The position numbers and the translations under genes are program-made. The notes beneath the pieces are model-generated. The model had not been told where the DNA came from. It searched no databases and saw only the letters and a program-made list of their open reading frames with translations. A stretch of DNA of 64,000 bases, from assembly GCF_037126465.1 (NCBI RefSeq), contig NW_026999403.1, positions 1,178,001-1,242,000 on the forward strand. Reading direction: 5' to 3'. Positions within the stretch are counted from its first letter, which is position 1, and each line of letters starts with the position of its first letter. Source of the DNA: Ornithodoros turicata (taxonomy: Eukaryota > Arthropoda > Arachnida > Ixodida > Argasidae). Positions 10,190-19,706 of the stretch are shown one piece after another.

Positions 10190-10445
10190 CGTCCCAAATT
10201 ATGCAACACGCGGTACTTTAGCAGACGACGCGGCACTTTCAAATACACGGTCTCGAGTTGTTCGCACTTTTGAAGAAGCACCGCTTTTTCTGTGCATTTC
10301 TTACATGTTTTGTAGCTTTCATTGGCACCACACCGTTTGAAACACCATGCAAACCCCGCTAATGAAACGACCGACTGTTGGGATCCGTGGCCGTTTGGGC
10401 CCGAAAAGGGCGCTGTGCAAACTTTACTGCAACAGCCCTTACAGC
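10190..10445 (+). repeat. Degenerate copy of dispersed module M6
   Basis: GTTGTTCGCACTTTTG, ACCGCTTTTTCTGTG, CACCATGCAAACCCC, GGGCCCGAAAAGGGCGCTGTG and CAACAGCCCTT line up in order with the module at 46755-46970 and its relatives in the 42-59 kb array. More diverged than the array copies, so the module is an older dispersed repeat. A poly(T) run follows at about 10450-10468. Confidence 0.6.
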
Positions 10446-11277
10446 GTGGTCTTTTTTTTTTTTTTTTTAACGAGGGCGAAGCACATGTTGGAAAGAATCA
10501 GTTTGCTCATCTTCACTCGCTCTAATTATGATTCTTTCAGCAGTCATTGGGAACGAAAACACAGGTATACGAGCAACTGCGCAAAGCAATTAAAGTTTGG
10601 AAAGAAAAATAGCTCCACGCTGCACCTGTTGCGAGCAATTAAAAAAAAAGGGTCTGCATCTCAACTGAGAACGACCGTCAGTTTATTTCTTCGGCCATTT
10701 TAAGCAACGGTTCGGTCACGGGAATCCATCTCACTCGAGAAAAGACGAGGTACATTTTTATCAAACACATTTTTCCTTCTCCTACCGACTACTTCCGAAT
10801 TTTAGGCGTCCCATTACCCTTTTGCTATCTTTTCCTTGTGCCTAAGTTACTTTCGACGTTTCTGCCCCTAATCAGTTTTTTTTTTGTAAATTAATCTGAG
10901 CAATGTGTTAACTGTGTAATCTGAGAAGTATGTTAACGCGAAAAAAAAAATGTCTTCCATTTTTGGGCACCATGGCAAACGCGTCTAAATGCAGTTAATA
11001 TTATAAGCCACTCACGTGACTGCACCATGTGTGTGTACGCGTGTATTTTCACACTTATGTGTTTTCCTTCGGAATCACCACCGCCACCACCACCAATAAT
11101 GATCATCATCATCACCATCCTCCTCCTCCTCATTGGCGTCATCACTAATGGAGTTTCCACGTAATGTAACTGGTGGAGGCGATGTGTAGTTGAGGGCCTC
11201 ACACAAGTGAAGCAATTTTTTTTGTTAAAACCAACCAACAAACACTTATGGACTACTTCAGATAACGCACTACTTAT

Positions 11278-11580
11278 GTTGATGATGATGATGATGATGA
11301 TGATTGGAATTTTTATGGCGCACAAGCAACTAAGGCCATGATGCGACAAGACAATGGTGGTTAGTGACTTGGTAAAAGCAAAAAGATTAGATAAAAATTC
11401 ACATTTCACAAAGACTGAGACTTAAAAACATGATATACGAGTATGAGCAAAGCTGGATAGCATTTAAATCGCCAATATCTTTAAAATAGTTATAAATTCT
11501 CACGATGGGTAGAAGGGTGACGAAATCTGGGCTTGTTGGTATGAGACCATATTGCTGCAGAGCGCTATAAAGACGAGGAC
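11278..11580 (-). mobile_element. I-type LINE 3' fragment
   Basis: (GAT)n at about 11280-11304, then a minus-strand hairpin and the C-terminal codons of an ORF2-like frame (VRIYNYFKDIGD, 11440-11520). The MITE at 11584-11912 adjoins its 5' side. Confidence 0.65.
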
Positions 11581-11583
11581 TTA

Positions 11584-11912
11584 AGGCCCGTTCCGACATA
11601 CAGCGCTTTGCTCCAAAGCGCGGCACCACAGCACTGTAAAACAGCGCTGTATTTCCACTGTGGGGTTCGCACTTTCAGCGCTTGTCCCAGCGCTGTACTT
11701 GGTGATCTCCCGTGATCGTAGCGTCACGTGAACGCGGCGCCGCGTTCTCATTGGTTCAGGGAGCCTATCGCTGGGAGACAGCGATGGGAAAGTTCACCGA
11801 AGCTCAACTTCGCCAAGCGCTGTTTTCCATCGACTCGCAGCCGGGAGAGGAGGGAAAAACAGCGCTATTTTCCAGTGCTCAGGAGCAAAGCGCTGTATGT
11901 CGGAACGGGCCT
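11584..11912. mobile_element. Harbinger-like MITE (329 bp) with TTA target duplication
   Basis: Perfect terminal inverted repeats AGGCCCGTTCCGACATACAG...CTGTATGTCGGAACGGGCCT, extending about 31 bp through the AGCGCTTTGCTCC segment. Bordered by TTA at 11581-11583 and 11913-11915. The 3-bp TTA duplication and GGCCCGTT-type ends suggest PIF/Harbinger. Many AGCGCT motifs recur inside. Confidence 0.82.
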
Positions 11913-12038
11913 TTAAGAAGGAACACAGCACATGCGCGAACTTCCAACACTTTAATGAAACTTGTCGTATCTGCTACTTAAACGCTCCTGGCCACCTGCC
12001 GGTTCTTTCTACTTTTACACGTGTCGAGGACTGGCGGG

Positions 12039-12047
12039 TATAGAAAG
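12039..12047 (+). promoter_or_regulatory. Possible TATA box of peptide copy B
   Basis: TATAGAAAG about 100 bp upstream of the copy B start codon; initiation would be expected near 12068. No transcript evidence; the match is partial. Confidence 0.3.
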
Positions 12048-12137
12048 GGGCTCATCACCCAACAACAAGGCTGGGTGCGCTACTTATGTAATGGGTATTA
12101 CTGATGGCGTTTATTTCATCCTGAAACCAAATAGAAT

Positions 12138-12248
12138 ATGGTCCTCGCCTGGCGCCTCGTTCTGGTCGTTGCTATGTTGATGCCAGTGGTCATGGGATAT
12201 CCCGATGTCTCCCAAGAAGCTGATACGTGTATTCCGGATGACGCTCCG
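12138..12248 (+). CDS. Cystine-knot-like secreted peptide copy B, exon 1 (signal peptide)
   Basis: ATG at 12138 opens 37 codons. Residues 1-20 form a signal peptide: a charged/aromatic start, a hydrophobic core of Val, Leu, Ala and Met, and a likely cleavage near the Gly at 20. The remainder is a short acidic stretch with one Cys at residue 31. The exon ends in phase 0 before GTAAGC (12249). The start is chosen because copy C has a homologous signal peptide starting at the equivalent ATG. Joined with exon 2 the product would be 62 residues, about 42 after cleavage. It is presumably secreted from a gland or haemocyte; target unknown. Confidence 0.82.
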
Positions 12249-12633
12249 GTAAGCTAAATGTTTATGTCATTGCGACCAGTCGTTGAGTATTTGTACGTAG
12301 TACGAACTTTGTTGTCGGCGGCGGTGTTGGTAGTGATGCAAGTTTCTAGCTATGTGTGCGTTCTAGGATAGAAATCCAGCTAAGGCGTCTACGATGCGTA
12401 TGAGTCTCTACCTGAATTCAAGGCACATTTGTACATGACCTTACACATGGCCTTATAATTCTGTGTATAATGCCAAACAATGGTCTACTGTCACAGTGGC
12501 CTATAGCTCCCGCCTTTGCAGGCATGTGTGCTTTGCAGTTTGTCTGGTATCTCGTCATATGAGGAAGATTTCTACCGGATTTGTGTGTGCGCCTGTACGT
12601 ATTTTGCTAACTGGAGATCTTCCTACACAGCAA

Positions 12634-12702
12634 TATGATGATGATGATCATTCGGGTTTTTATGACGCACGGACAACTAAGGTCATAGTGCGCCAAATCT
12701 AT
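12634..12702 (-). mobile_element. Tail-only LINE insertion, copy B counterpart of 406-481
   Basis: Flanked by CTACACAGCAA (12623-12633, 12703-12713). Differs from the copy A allele in tail repeat number. Confidence 0.75.
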
Positions 12703-12977
12703 CTACACAGCAAGAAAAAGTCTGCTTGTTTATGTAAACGTAGTCACTGAAGTCACCGTTAGTTTTCCCCTTTGACAAAAAAAAAAGAAACACATTGGAA
12801 ACCCAAATATGCATATTATTCATTCAGAGAAACACTAATCGCTTGTTAATGATCTGTTAAATGGAAGACGCTGAAATGGAGTTGTAGCCCATCTGCACTG
12901 CATGCAGCATGCGTCGTCCTCTTGCGCCCTTTTTCTGTCCATATAAATGGGACAAATATAGGGACAGGCTTGAGCCA

Positions 12978-13229
12978 CACTCTTAAAAATGAACTTCACC
13001 GCATAGCACTCTCCTAGCCAACCATCATCTCGAATGATATCGCTATCTGCCCTGATTTGTTGAAAACGGGAGGCGTACGCCATTTTTGTGACACTTATGC
13101 TGTTCATAATTGTCACAGAAAAGGCGTACGCCCCCGTTTTCCACAAATCAGGGAAAGTAACGATATCATTCGAGATAATGTTTGGCGAGATAGGAGCGTG
13201 CTATGCGGTGAAGTTCATTTTTAAGAGTG
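12978..13229. mobile_element. Palindromic MITE (252 bp) with an empty site in copy A
   Basis: Ends CACTCTTAAAAATGAACTTC...GAAGTTCATTTTTAAGAGTG. Almost the whole element is one inverted repeat (ACGGGAGGCGTACGCC against GGCGTACGCCCCCGT near the centre). Copy A reads straight through the site (GAGCCATAGACTG near 732-744), showing precise insertion with only a CA dinucleotide duplicated. Superfamily is unclear. Confidence 0.88.
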
Positions 13230-13396
13230 CATAGACTGACTTTGAGATTAGACTTGAACGTTGTGATATACGTTCAGATGTCACATGCAAAATTTCACGT
13301 ATCACCTACAGCCGATAACAATGAGTGGCATATGCATTCCCGTTTTCTGCTTGACGCTGATGTCCGCATGAGATAAAGATGAATGATAACTGTCTT

Positions 13397-13462
13397 CATG
13401 ATGATGATGATGATGATGATTCGGTTTTCCGTGGCGCATCAGCTACTAAGGCCAAAAGGATT
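13397..13462 (-). mobile_element. Tail-only LINE insertion, copy B counterpart of 902-964
   Basis: Flanked by ACTGTCTT at 13389-13396 and 13463-13470. The tail has more GAT units than the copy A allele. Confidence 0.6.
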
Positions 13463-13794
13463 ACTGTCTTGAGATATCATAAATTTAGTTATCAAGTGCC
13501 ACTGACCGTGACGTCGTCGTGGAGAAAGCACATTTAATAAGATTCTATTATAATTGATAAACAATTAACTTGGCGTTTAGCTCAAGTATCTTGCATGGAG
13601 TGACTGTACGTCATAGGTTCATGACGATTACAATTCAGGTTTTGCTTGCGCACGAGCGACGAAGGCCATAATGCGCCAAGACAATGGTAGGGAAGGTATA
13701 GTAGAAGGTATAGAAGGTATAGGTAAAAGTATAGTGATTCAATTATGTACGCCACAGGAAAGCGCATAATAGCGTTGTTTTGGTTTGATTTGAT

Positions 13795-14440
13795 TCGGGT
13801 TTTATTGGCGCATCAGCTACAAGGGCCATAGTGTGCCAAATACCACTGAAGACTAGTTAGTTAAAAAGTACATGTGCAGGACTAAAATTTAAACTACTGT
13901 TACGTTAGTATTTAAAATCACAGATCTTTTAAAAAACCCAGTATCTTTAAAAGAACCTATACACGTTCTCAAAAGGAACAAAGCTGTCATCTCCCAGCAG
14001 AAGCATTGGGTGGAGGGGCAAAAAGGTTCTATAAAAGGGAGCAAAATGATGTTGACGAAGATGTTGGTACGCTGGACACGTGATAAGGATGTGAATGATC
14101 GAAAGCTGTTCACCACAGTGGTTGCATTCCGTTGGGTCTTCTCCTCGTAGAAGAAACCCATGCGTCAAGTATGTGTGTCCCAAACGAAGGCGGGAAGATA
14201 GCACTTCATATAGTCGACTGGACATACCAGGTGAACTGGAACCTACGTAGGGCTTGATACTGCGTAATTTATTATTGGTTTGCCGGTCCCAAGATGCTTG
14301 CCAGTCATTACTGATGCATCTTTTCAGACGTAGTTTGAGATCTTGAAATGGAATTTCGAAAGGGGTTATGTCACCTGTTAACGCAGCCGTAGCAGCATGA
14401 TCAGCTCGCTCATTGCCAGGTATGCCAACATGACTGGGTA
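13795..14440 (-). mobile_element. LINE ORF2 C-terminal fragment, copy B counterpart of 1285-2175
   Basis: Open from 14225 to 13947 on the minus strand: LSSRLRLGHTYLTHGF, then a zinc finger (C-N-H-C-G...H...C) and the terminus FENVYRFF. It lacks the 214-bp insertion of copy A and so shows the original structure. Confidence 0.75.
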
Positions 14441-14855
14441 CCCGTTGTTTTGGTTTCGGTCAGGACTCTTGCTTTAGATGCACCAACCCTGGAAACTAAC
14501 GATGATGATTCGATTTTAATGACGCCGAAGCCGGTAGCCTCCCTCGGAGCTCCCCCCTCCCTTTTTTGGCGAGAGGCTTCCGACGCCCTTGGGTTTAGCA
14601 TATGCACTTAGCGGATGATATCGAGCTATACAGAAAATCCCATAACGGCAAAAAAAGAAAAAGAAGAAAGAAAAAGAAAAAAATCACTCCTCTTCGTGAT
14701 GAACGTGAGGATCGTCGGTATTTTCCGGCACGGAAGCAACTTAGGCTATAATGTGGCAAACTCACACGTTTTGTCTCTCGTGGACAATGCTAGACAATGT
14801 ACGCTCCTTATGTGTGTCTCTTCCGAATATACTTGAAACTTTCTCTTATACGCAG

Positions 14856-14933
14856 TGCCAGCGGCACGAGGAATGCTGCAGCAAGTTTTGCTACTTCTCC
14901 TTCTTGGACCCGGAAGTGCATTTTTGCTTGTAA
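14856..14933 (+). CDS. Cystine-knot-like secreted peptide copy B, exon 2
   Basis: Encodes 25 residues after the acceptor at 14855, stop TAA at 14931-14933. Product cysteines fall at residues 31 (exon 1), 38, 44, 45, 49 and 61: C-X6-C-X5-CC-X3-C-X11-C, within the inhibitor-cystine-knot range. The phase 0 junction matches exon 1. Compared with copy A exon 2, 12 of 78 bases differ, 11 of them amino-acid-changing, with all cysteines and the first eight codons unchanged. Role unknown; the family resemblance is to small disulfide-rich secreted arthropod peptides (ion-channel modulators, antimicrobials or protease inhibitors). Confidence 0.82.
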   Translation, partial: CQRHEECCSKFCYFSFLDPEVHFCL

Positions 14934-14949
14934 TGACTTCAGGCTTACG

Positions 14950-14955
14950 AATAAA
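14950..14955 (+). terminator. Poly(A) signal of copy B
   Basis: AATAAA 17 bases after the stop, identical in position to copy A. Confidence 0.6.
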
Positions 14956-15517
14956 GTATTTCGACTAAGTGCTTGTTCTCCTCTACATCGAATAAATGTG
15001 TTCGTGTCAACAATGTATTGTTTTCCTTCGTTTTCGTCTCATACAGCGCATGCTTATTAATACGCCGCTATAAATCACTGTTTTCTAGAGCGTTACCCGT
15101 GGAATGTTTTTTTCTTTTAGCAAGTTGTGTATTGTACGTACATAATGAATTTTCCGATAACAGCTTGAACACAATCACGCTTGTTTGTCCTCTTTTAAAC
15201 CGGTAATATATTTCAGGTAAAACGCGCTCCGTGGATAGGATAAATACTTTCTTCAGTTTAATTTGAGCGACACAGAGCAACAGCGGCTGGGAGCCGAGTA
15301 TGCTGACGAACCCGCTTCTTTGATGTGTTTAGCTTCCAAAGGCCGACGCGCATGCGACAGTTTTCTTGGCGGTTGTCTGCTCCGTTCCGAAACCGCGATC
15401 AATGGGCCGGACCTGTTTCGCCGACGTCCCCAGGAGCAGATACTTGAGCCGAAAGACGGAAGTGACATGTCGTCTGTCTTGGCCAGTCGGCGCCTACCGG
15501 AAGCGGTCTCCGGCACA

Positions 15518-15539
15518 GGGGGGGGGGGGGGGGGGGGGG
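15518..15539 (+). repeat. Run of 22 G
   Basis: Uninterrupted poly(G) following CCGGCACA. Assembly length here is likely unreliable. Confidence 0.9.
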
Positions 15540-15693
15540 TCGAAGTAGCTTGCCGTTGCTGGCCGCACTTAAGTATGCATCGTCACGACTATAGCAAAAT
15601 AAAAAAAAAAAGGAAAGGGGGAGAGGGGAGTTGAAGACTTCAAAGTGATGCACAGGCAGGATGACCGGAGGCACACTGTTGATGGGAGGAGGA

Positions 15694-15984
15694 CTAGAGT
15701 GGTCTTTCCGCGAGGCCCGTTTCTTGAAGAAAGCGCACGGGGCCGCGAGTTTTTGAAAGTCGTTCCGCATAAGAACCTTCGGGGAAGAAGACGTCAGCCA
15801 GTATGACAGGCCTGGCGTGGGGACGATGAGTTTCCCGCATAGTATGGTATGCACGACGTTCTGTCAGGATATGCGCGATAGTCTCCGGATAGTTACAGTG
15901 ACCGCTAGTGGAGTCCTCCCTGGGGCCGGTCTTGAACAGTTGCGAGTTCGTGAACGCAGATCCCGTGCGTAATCGATGGAGCAT
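15694..15984 (-). pseudogene. LINE ORF2 C-terminal fragment, R1/I-like
   Basis: The minus-strand frame starts LLHRLRTGSAFTN and carries a degenerate zinc-finger stretch (GHCNYPETIAHIL). This matches in layout the third LINE family at 55-56 kb (IIHRLRLNVPYTG ... CGVLEDTEHVIEAC). Two expected cysteines are missing, so it is a relic. The element probably spans about 15620-16050. Confidence 0.55.
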
Positions 15985-16171
15985 TGTCTACATAACACGG
16001 GGAGTATCTTTCGTGGGAAGAGAGGGTCGGTGATTCTGCATGATGTCCTCTATGCCAGGATGACGCACCTCAACTACTGTCTTTGACCACCATGTGCCTT
16101 TCAGTGTCGGCCGGAACTGGTAAGGATGGGCTGCAGCTGTGGTGTGCTGAAGATGCTAGCTCCGGCACAGC

Positions 16172-16330
16172 GGTGGTGTTGGTGGTGATGTTGAAAGGGC
16201 TTGCCGTTGTCGGCCTCACGTATGTGGGCAACGTCACGACTGACGCCCTGGGGAAATACGCGTCCTGGGCCGACTTCTAGGGGAACTGTACCGACATATG
16301 TCTGAAAGCGTCTGAGGAAAACCCAGGTAA
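16172..16330 (-). mobile_element. 5'-truncated SINE (159 bp) with 14-bp target duplication
   Basis: Minus-strand body (GGGTTTTCCTCAGACGCTTT, GACATATGTCGG, GGCCCAGGACGC) with a CACC-rich 3' tail. Flanked by AGCTCCGGCACAGC at 16158-16171 and 16331-16344. Same family as the fuller copy at 21417-21690. Confidence 0.85.
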
Positions 16331-16619
16331 AGCTCCGGCACAGCAGTGAACATGCGCCTTCCTGGATAGCCAATGGGCGGCGCATTAGGTTCGTGCTCCA
16401 GGAACGTTCCCTCTTGCAGGGGATCACTTAACCACCTCCATGGCGTCTTCCGGTGCACGTTCTCGGAATCATCGGATGTCGGCGGTAAACAGTGATACGA
16501 TTCCAGAGGGCGGCTATGGTGTACCGCTATGTTTACTTCAAAGCAGACGACGGAAGAAAGCTCGTTAGGTGGAGCGCGCGCTCAGCGTTTTTGGCGCTCG
16601 GCTTCCGGATAGCCTCAAA

Positions 16620-16850
16620 AACACCATAATGGAGACACCAAGAGAACGTTTCCCTGAGAACCCGGGATATGTATCCCGGGTTCTCCCTTGGGGTACCCTT
16701 ACTACCCTTGGTCTTTCGGGTTACCCTTGGTGTGTACTTGGCGCTCGGGAGCCTGCCTACGCGCCCAATGATAGGAGCAGGCAATCAAGTTGGCGTATGG
16801 ACCAAGTGGGCAACACCACTGCGACAAGAGGAGCATTCTTCTTTCAGGGA
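16620..16850 (+). repeat. GC-rich paralogous segment, copy 1
   Basis: Contains GGGTTCTCCCTTGGGGTACC, CCTTGG-type repeats, and GCAATCAAGTTGGCGTA with GGGCAACACCACTG. Paired with 19075-19290. Starts with an inverted CCCGGGATA/TATCCCGGG. No coding assignment. Confidence 0.55.
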
Positions 16851-16869
16851 ACCAAAAAATTGTGCAAAA

Positions 16870-17215
16870 TGCTACGAACGAAACGTTTAGGAAACATTAG
16901 TTGCTGTAGTTCAGGCTGTAGTTCAGAAGGCGCAATAAAAGAGTGTCAACACTGTTGACTGTTCCGAGTTCTTACGCGTATCATCCCTTGTGCTCACTCC
17001 CATACTCATTCTCTCAACACCTATAGGAGAAGAGTAATATCCACTCTACTTCACCGTTAGGTAAGTAGGAATTTGTTTACATTGGATGAGAGCAGACGGG
17101 AGGAAAAAACGTGGAGGAGCAACAACAGATGATGACGATGGTGATGATGATGAGCTGTGTTTTCACGACGCACGGACAACTGTAGGTTCATAGCGCGCCA
17201 AAGCTGCAGTGTGGT
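16870..17215 (+). repeat. Diverged paralogous segment, copy 2
   Basis: Counterpart of 7700-8010 (GAACGAAACG, GCTGTAGTTCAGAAGG, GCAATAAAAGAGTG, CTTCACCGTTAGGTAAG, ending AAAGCTGCAGTGTGGTTA). Includes a degenerate minus-strand LINE tail at about 17130-17200. Confidence 0.55.
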
Positions 17216-17337
17216 TAGAGACGGAATGTTTTTTCGACGCAAGAACCCTTGCGGCCACTCGCGCGCTGACGGTTAAACACATGTAACTTCTGGGTACAGA
17301 GTACCGACGGGCCTGTTTCACGACGTTTGGGGGCGCT

Positions 17338-17814
17338 CAGGTCCCCCAAGGTCGCCATTTTCCCATGTATTTGTTCCTATCCCGATGCGTGCAATGCTGG
17401 AGGCCGCCCTTAGATACCCCATTGTTACCAGACGTTGGCTTGCGTTTGATTGTAGCGCGCTAAAGATCCAGTTGAAGCACAATCCAAGCCAGGCCAAGTC
17501 ACCGAAGGAGAAATTGACGACTGCGCCTACGGCGCCTGGTACGACAGGTACGCTATGTGATGCACGCAGCCGTGCACTAGATCCTTTCGATCGCTGAACA
17601 CGTCTGAAAACGGGACCAAAAAGTGAAACACGACACAGAAAGTTGTTATACGCGTTTTATTTGGACGTATAAAGACTAGATTCATTCGCAGAAACAACAA
17701 AAACATTTTGCCGCTAAACTTAGCGCGCTGAAGTGATCCGGAACGGCAACAGTGGGGTATCTAGTGGCGGCTTTCTTCGTTGCACGCTTTTCCGAGGTGA
17801 GTTTGGGGGACCTG
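17338..17814. mobile_element. hAT-type MITE (477 bp) with 8-bp target duplication
   Basis: Ends CAGGTCCCCCAAGG...TTGGGGGACCTG, bordered by GGGGCGCT at 17330-17337 and 17815-17822. This is the intact reference for the self-nested pair at 52752-53747. ORFs across it on both strands have no recognisable product. Confidence 0.87.
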
Positions 17815-18255
17815 GGGGCGCTCCAGACTGTATTCTGCACCGCCAACTGTGCACCCGGAGGTTCGTCCGTACACACAGGCATGTATCGCCTATACACTGC
17901 GGCCCTGAAAAACCGTAGCGCAATGATTTCCGCAAAAGCGAACGCCGCTCCCAGTACGGTGGTGAGGCAAGGAACGCGCTGGGCACGGCAGTCATTGGCA
18001 CTCTGCACACGCGGAGGGAGTTGGCGCTGCAATCGTCGGGCGAAACTTGACTGCAACAGGCCTGTTGTTGTAACAACCGAATAGTGCAGATCGGTTACTT
18101 TGTTACACTATTTTGTTTGCATTCTGTTGTTTTTTTCGACTGTTAGCAGACTTAACGCAAAATATTCGCAGTGTAAATGACACTTTTCAGACGGCCAAAC
18201 CTGCGCTCAGGAGAAACAAGAGTGAGAAAAATGACCTTCGCAAGACATTAATTCT

Positions 18256-18458
18256 GTGAAAGATGAAATTCACTGAAAAGGTTAGCCAGCTGTAGGACTC
18301 GAACTCACATCTTCTGGATTACCGGTCCAGGGCTCTACCAATTGAGCTACGCTAGGACGCCTTTTTTCTTTTTTTTTCACGCCTTCTAGAAAATGTGGAT
18401 TCGAGTCCTACAGCTGGCTAGCCTTTTCAGTGACTTTCATCTTTCATTTCTCAGGCAA
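18256..18458. mobile_element. Inverted pair of tRNA-derived SINE copies
   Basis: 18256-18361 on the minus strand has tRNA-like boxes (TAGCTCAATTGGTAGAGC and GAGTTCGAGTCCTAC) followed by CAGCTGGCTAACCTTTTCAG. 18380-18458 on the plus strand repeats the B-box and tail (ATTCGAGTCCTACAGCTGGC). A poly-pyrimidine run separates them. Similar to tRNA-SINEs described from ticks (Ruka-like), by architecture only. Not a functional tRNA: no acceptor stem closes. Confidence 0.75.
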
Positions 18459-18599
18459 TTTAAGGCCTTGTATGTGTTTGTCCTTTCTATGTTGTTCCAG
18501 CCTCAGAACATCAGTTCTCTCTTATTAATTCTGTATTTATTTCTGTATTAATTCTGTATTTCTGTGTCAACTACATGCCCCGGAACCCTCCAGCGGATG

Positions 18600-18905
18600 A
18601 CGCGAAAAATGCCATAACTGCTGCCACCTGAACGCGAGCGCTCGATGTTATGTCTTTTCGTAGAGTGCTGACTCTGGGGAATATCCTGCGATGCAGATAT
18701 AAGATATTTCATAGCAGACGACAAGACGAAGACACGGACCGCATCGTCTGCTACGCGAGTACCCGCTGCTTCAACACCGTACGAACGTACAACGTAACAG
18801 GCGGCGGAACTTTTTCTCCAGTTGTATTTTTTTTTTCTTCTTTACACTAGAATATTCCATGGGGATGCCCCTCGTGCGAATACCCGGTAAAGGTGTGCTA
18901 CCATG
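18600..18905 (+). repeat. Degenerate copy of dispersed module M5
   Basis: Shares GGGGAATATCCTGC, the inverted pair GTAGCAGACGAC/GTCGTCTGCTAC (here ATAGCAGACGAC and ATCGTCTGCTAC), and TAGAATATTCCATGGGGATG with 46440-46745. More diverged than the array copies at 42-62 kb. Confidence 0.55.
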
Positions 18906-18920
18906 CAGTCACTGACATAT

Positions 18921-19072
18921 CCCAAGCAGCACAGTGTACTGAAAGTCGAGTGCAATAGGTGTGGACGGGTAGGTGGAAGACTTTGAACAGACTCGTGAAA
19001 CTAGAGAGCATTGATATGACTCATAACGTCCACCATAGTTGGGCTCGTCTTTCAGTACATTGTGCTGTTTGA
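18921..19072. mobile_element. Palindromic MITE (about 150 bp), copy 1
   Basis: CCCAAGCAGCACAGTGTACT...AGTACATTGTGCTGTTTG with an internal GTGGACG/CGTCCAC pair. The same element is at 19334-19483. Confidence 0.7.
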
Positions 19073-19074
19073 AG

Positions 19075-19290
19075 AACCTGGGATAAGTATCACGGGTTCT
19101 CCCTTGGGGTACCTTTGGTCCCCTTGGGAGACCCTTGGTGCTCCCGGGGTACCTTGTTGTATCCTTGGCACTCGAAGGCCTGTCTAACGTGTCCCACGAT
19201 AGTAGCATGCAATCAAGTTGGCGTACGGACCAACTGGGCAACACAACTGGGACAAGAGGAGCATTCCTCTTGGTTCGGATTGTGCTGCTA
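19075..19290 (+). repeat. GC-rich paralogous segment, copy 2
   Basis: Counterpart of 16620-16850, sharing GGGTTCTCCCTTGGGGTACC and GCAATCAAGTTGGCGTA. Lies between two palindromic MITEs. Confidence 0.55.
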
Positions 19291-19333
19291 CATTGCTGCT
19301 GCTTGCTACAGTGCTGCTGCATTGTGCTGCTTG

Positions 19334-19483
19334 GACCCAAGCAGCACAATGTACTGAAAGTCGAGTGCAATAGGGGTGGACGGATATGTGGAAGGCCTTG
19401 AGCAGACGCTTGAGACTAAAGAATATTGATACACATACCGTCCACCCCAATTGCACTCGACTTCCAGCACATTGTGCTGCTTG
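19334..19483. mobile_element. Palindromic MITE (about 150 bp), copy 2
   Basis: CCCAAGCAGCACAATGTACT...AGCACATTGTGCTGCTTGGG, with an inner GGGGTGGACGG/CCGTCCACCCC arm. Closer to perfect than copy 1. Confidence 0.75.
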
Positions 19484-19706
19484 GGAACAATGTACTGAAA
19501 CATTGAAACGACCAGAGTATACATTGAAACATTGAAAAGACAGACTATAGCCTGTGATGTGGTCGGGCCCTATAGCTATCGTTAGCAACTAAGGTCCTAA
19601 ATTTTCCGAACTAACTCAGATTGTGGTCATTTTGCAGTGTGCTGAGACAGGTTTTGTACGGGTGTAGATACACTGCATAACGCGCAACCTGAAACCAAAT
19701 CAGAAA

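Larger units (their letters stand above)
12249..14855 (+). other. Intron of peptide copy B
   Basis: GTAAGC at 12249 to ...TATACGCAG at 14855. Homologous to 23-2591. Contains LINE tails at 12634-12702 and 13397-13462, a private MITE at 12978-13229, a short tail copy around 13625-13760 and a LINE fragment at 13795-14440. Confidence 0.85.
12249..15286 (+). repeat. Segmental duplication, copy 2
   Basis: Direct repeat of 23-3028, offset about 12.2 kb; homology ends after CAACAGCGG. Differences are mostly isolated substitutions, tail-length changes and two TE insertions. Confidence 0.9.

Noticed and set aside
11282..11304. (GAT)n and similar runs read as poly-Asp or poly-Ile ORFs throughout the window
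   Set aside because: These are the tails of LINE-derived insertions, not coding repeats.
16569..16958. 129-residue plus-strand ORF with PGYVSRVLPWGT-like repeats, considered as a gene
   Set aside because: The paralogous segment at 19075-19290 does not keep the frame; better treated as a repeated GC-rich segment.
18278..18358. Sequence on the minus strand resembling a tRNA gene with D, anticodon and T arms
   Set aside because: The acceptor arm does not pair, position 33 is not T, and the same block followed by the same tail occurs at 31231 and 18380; it is a tRNA-derived SINE head.
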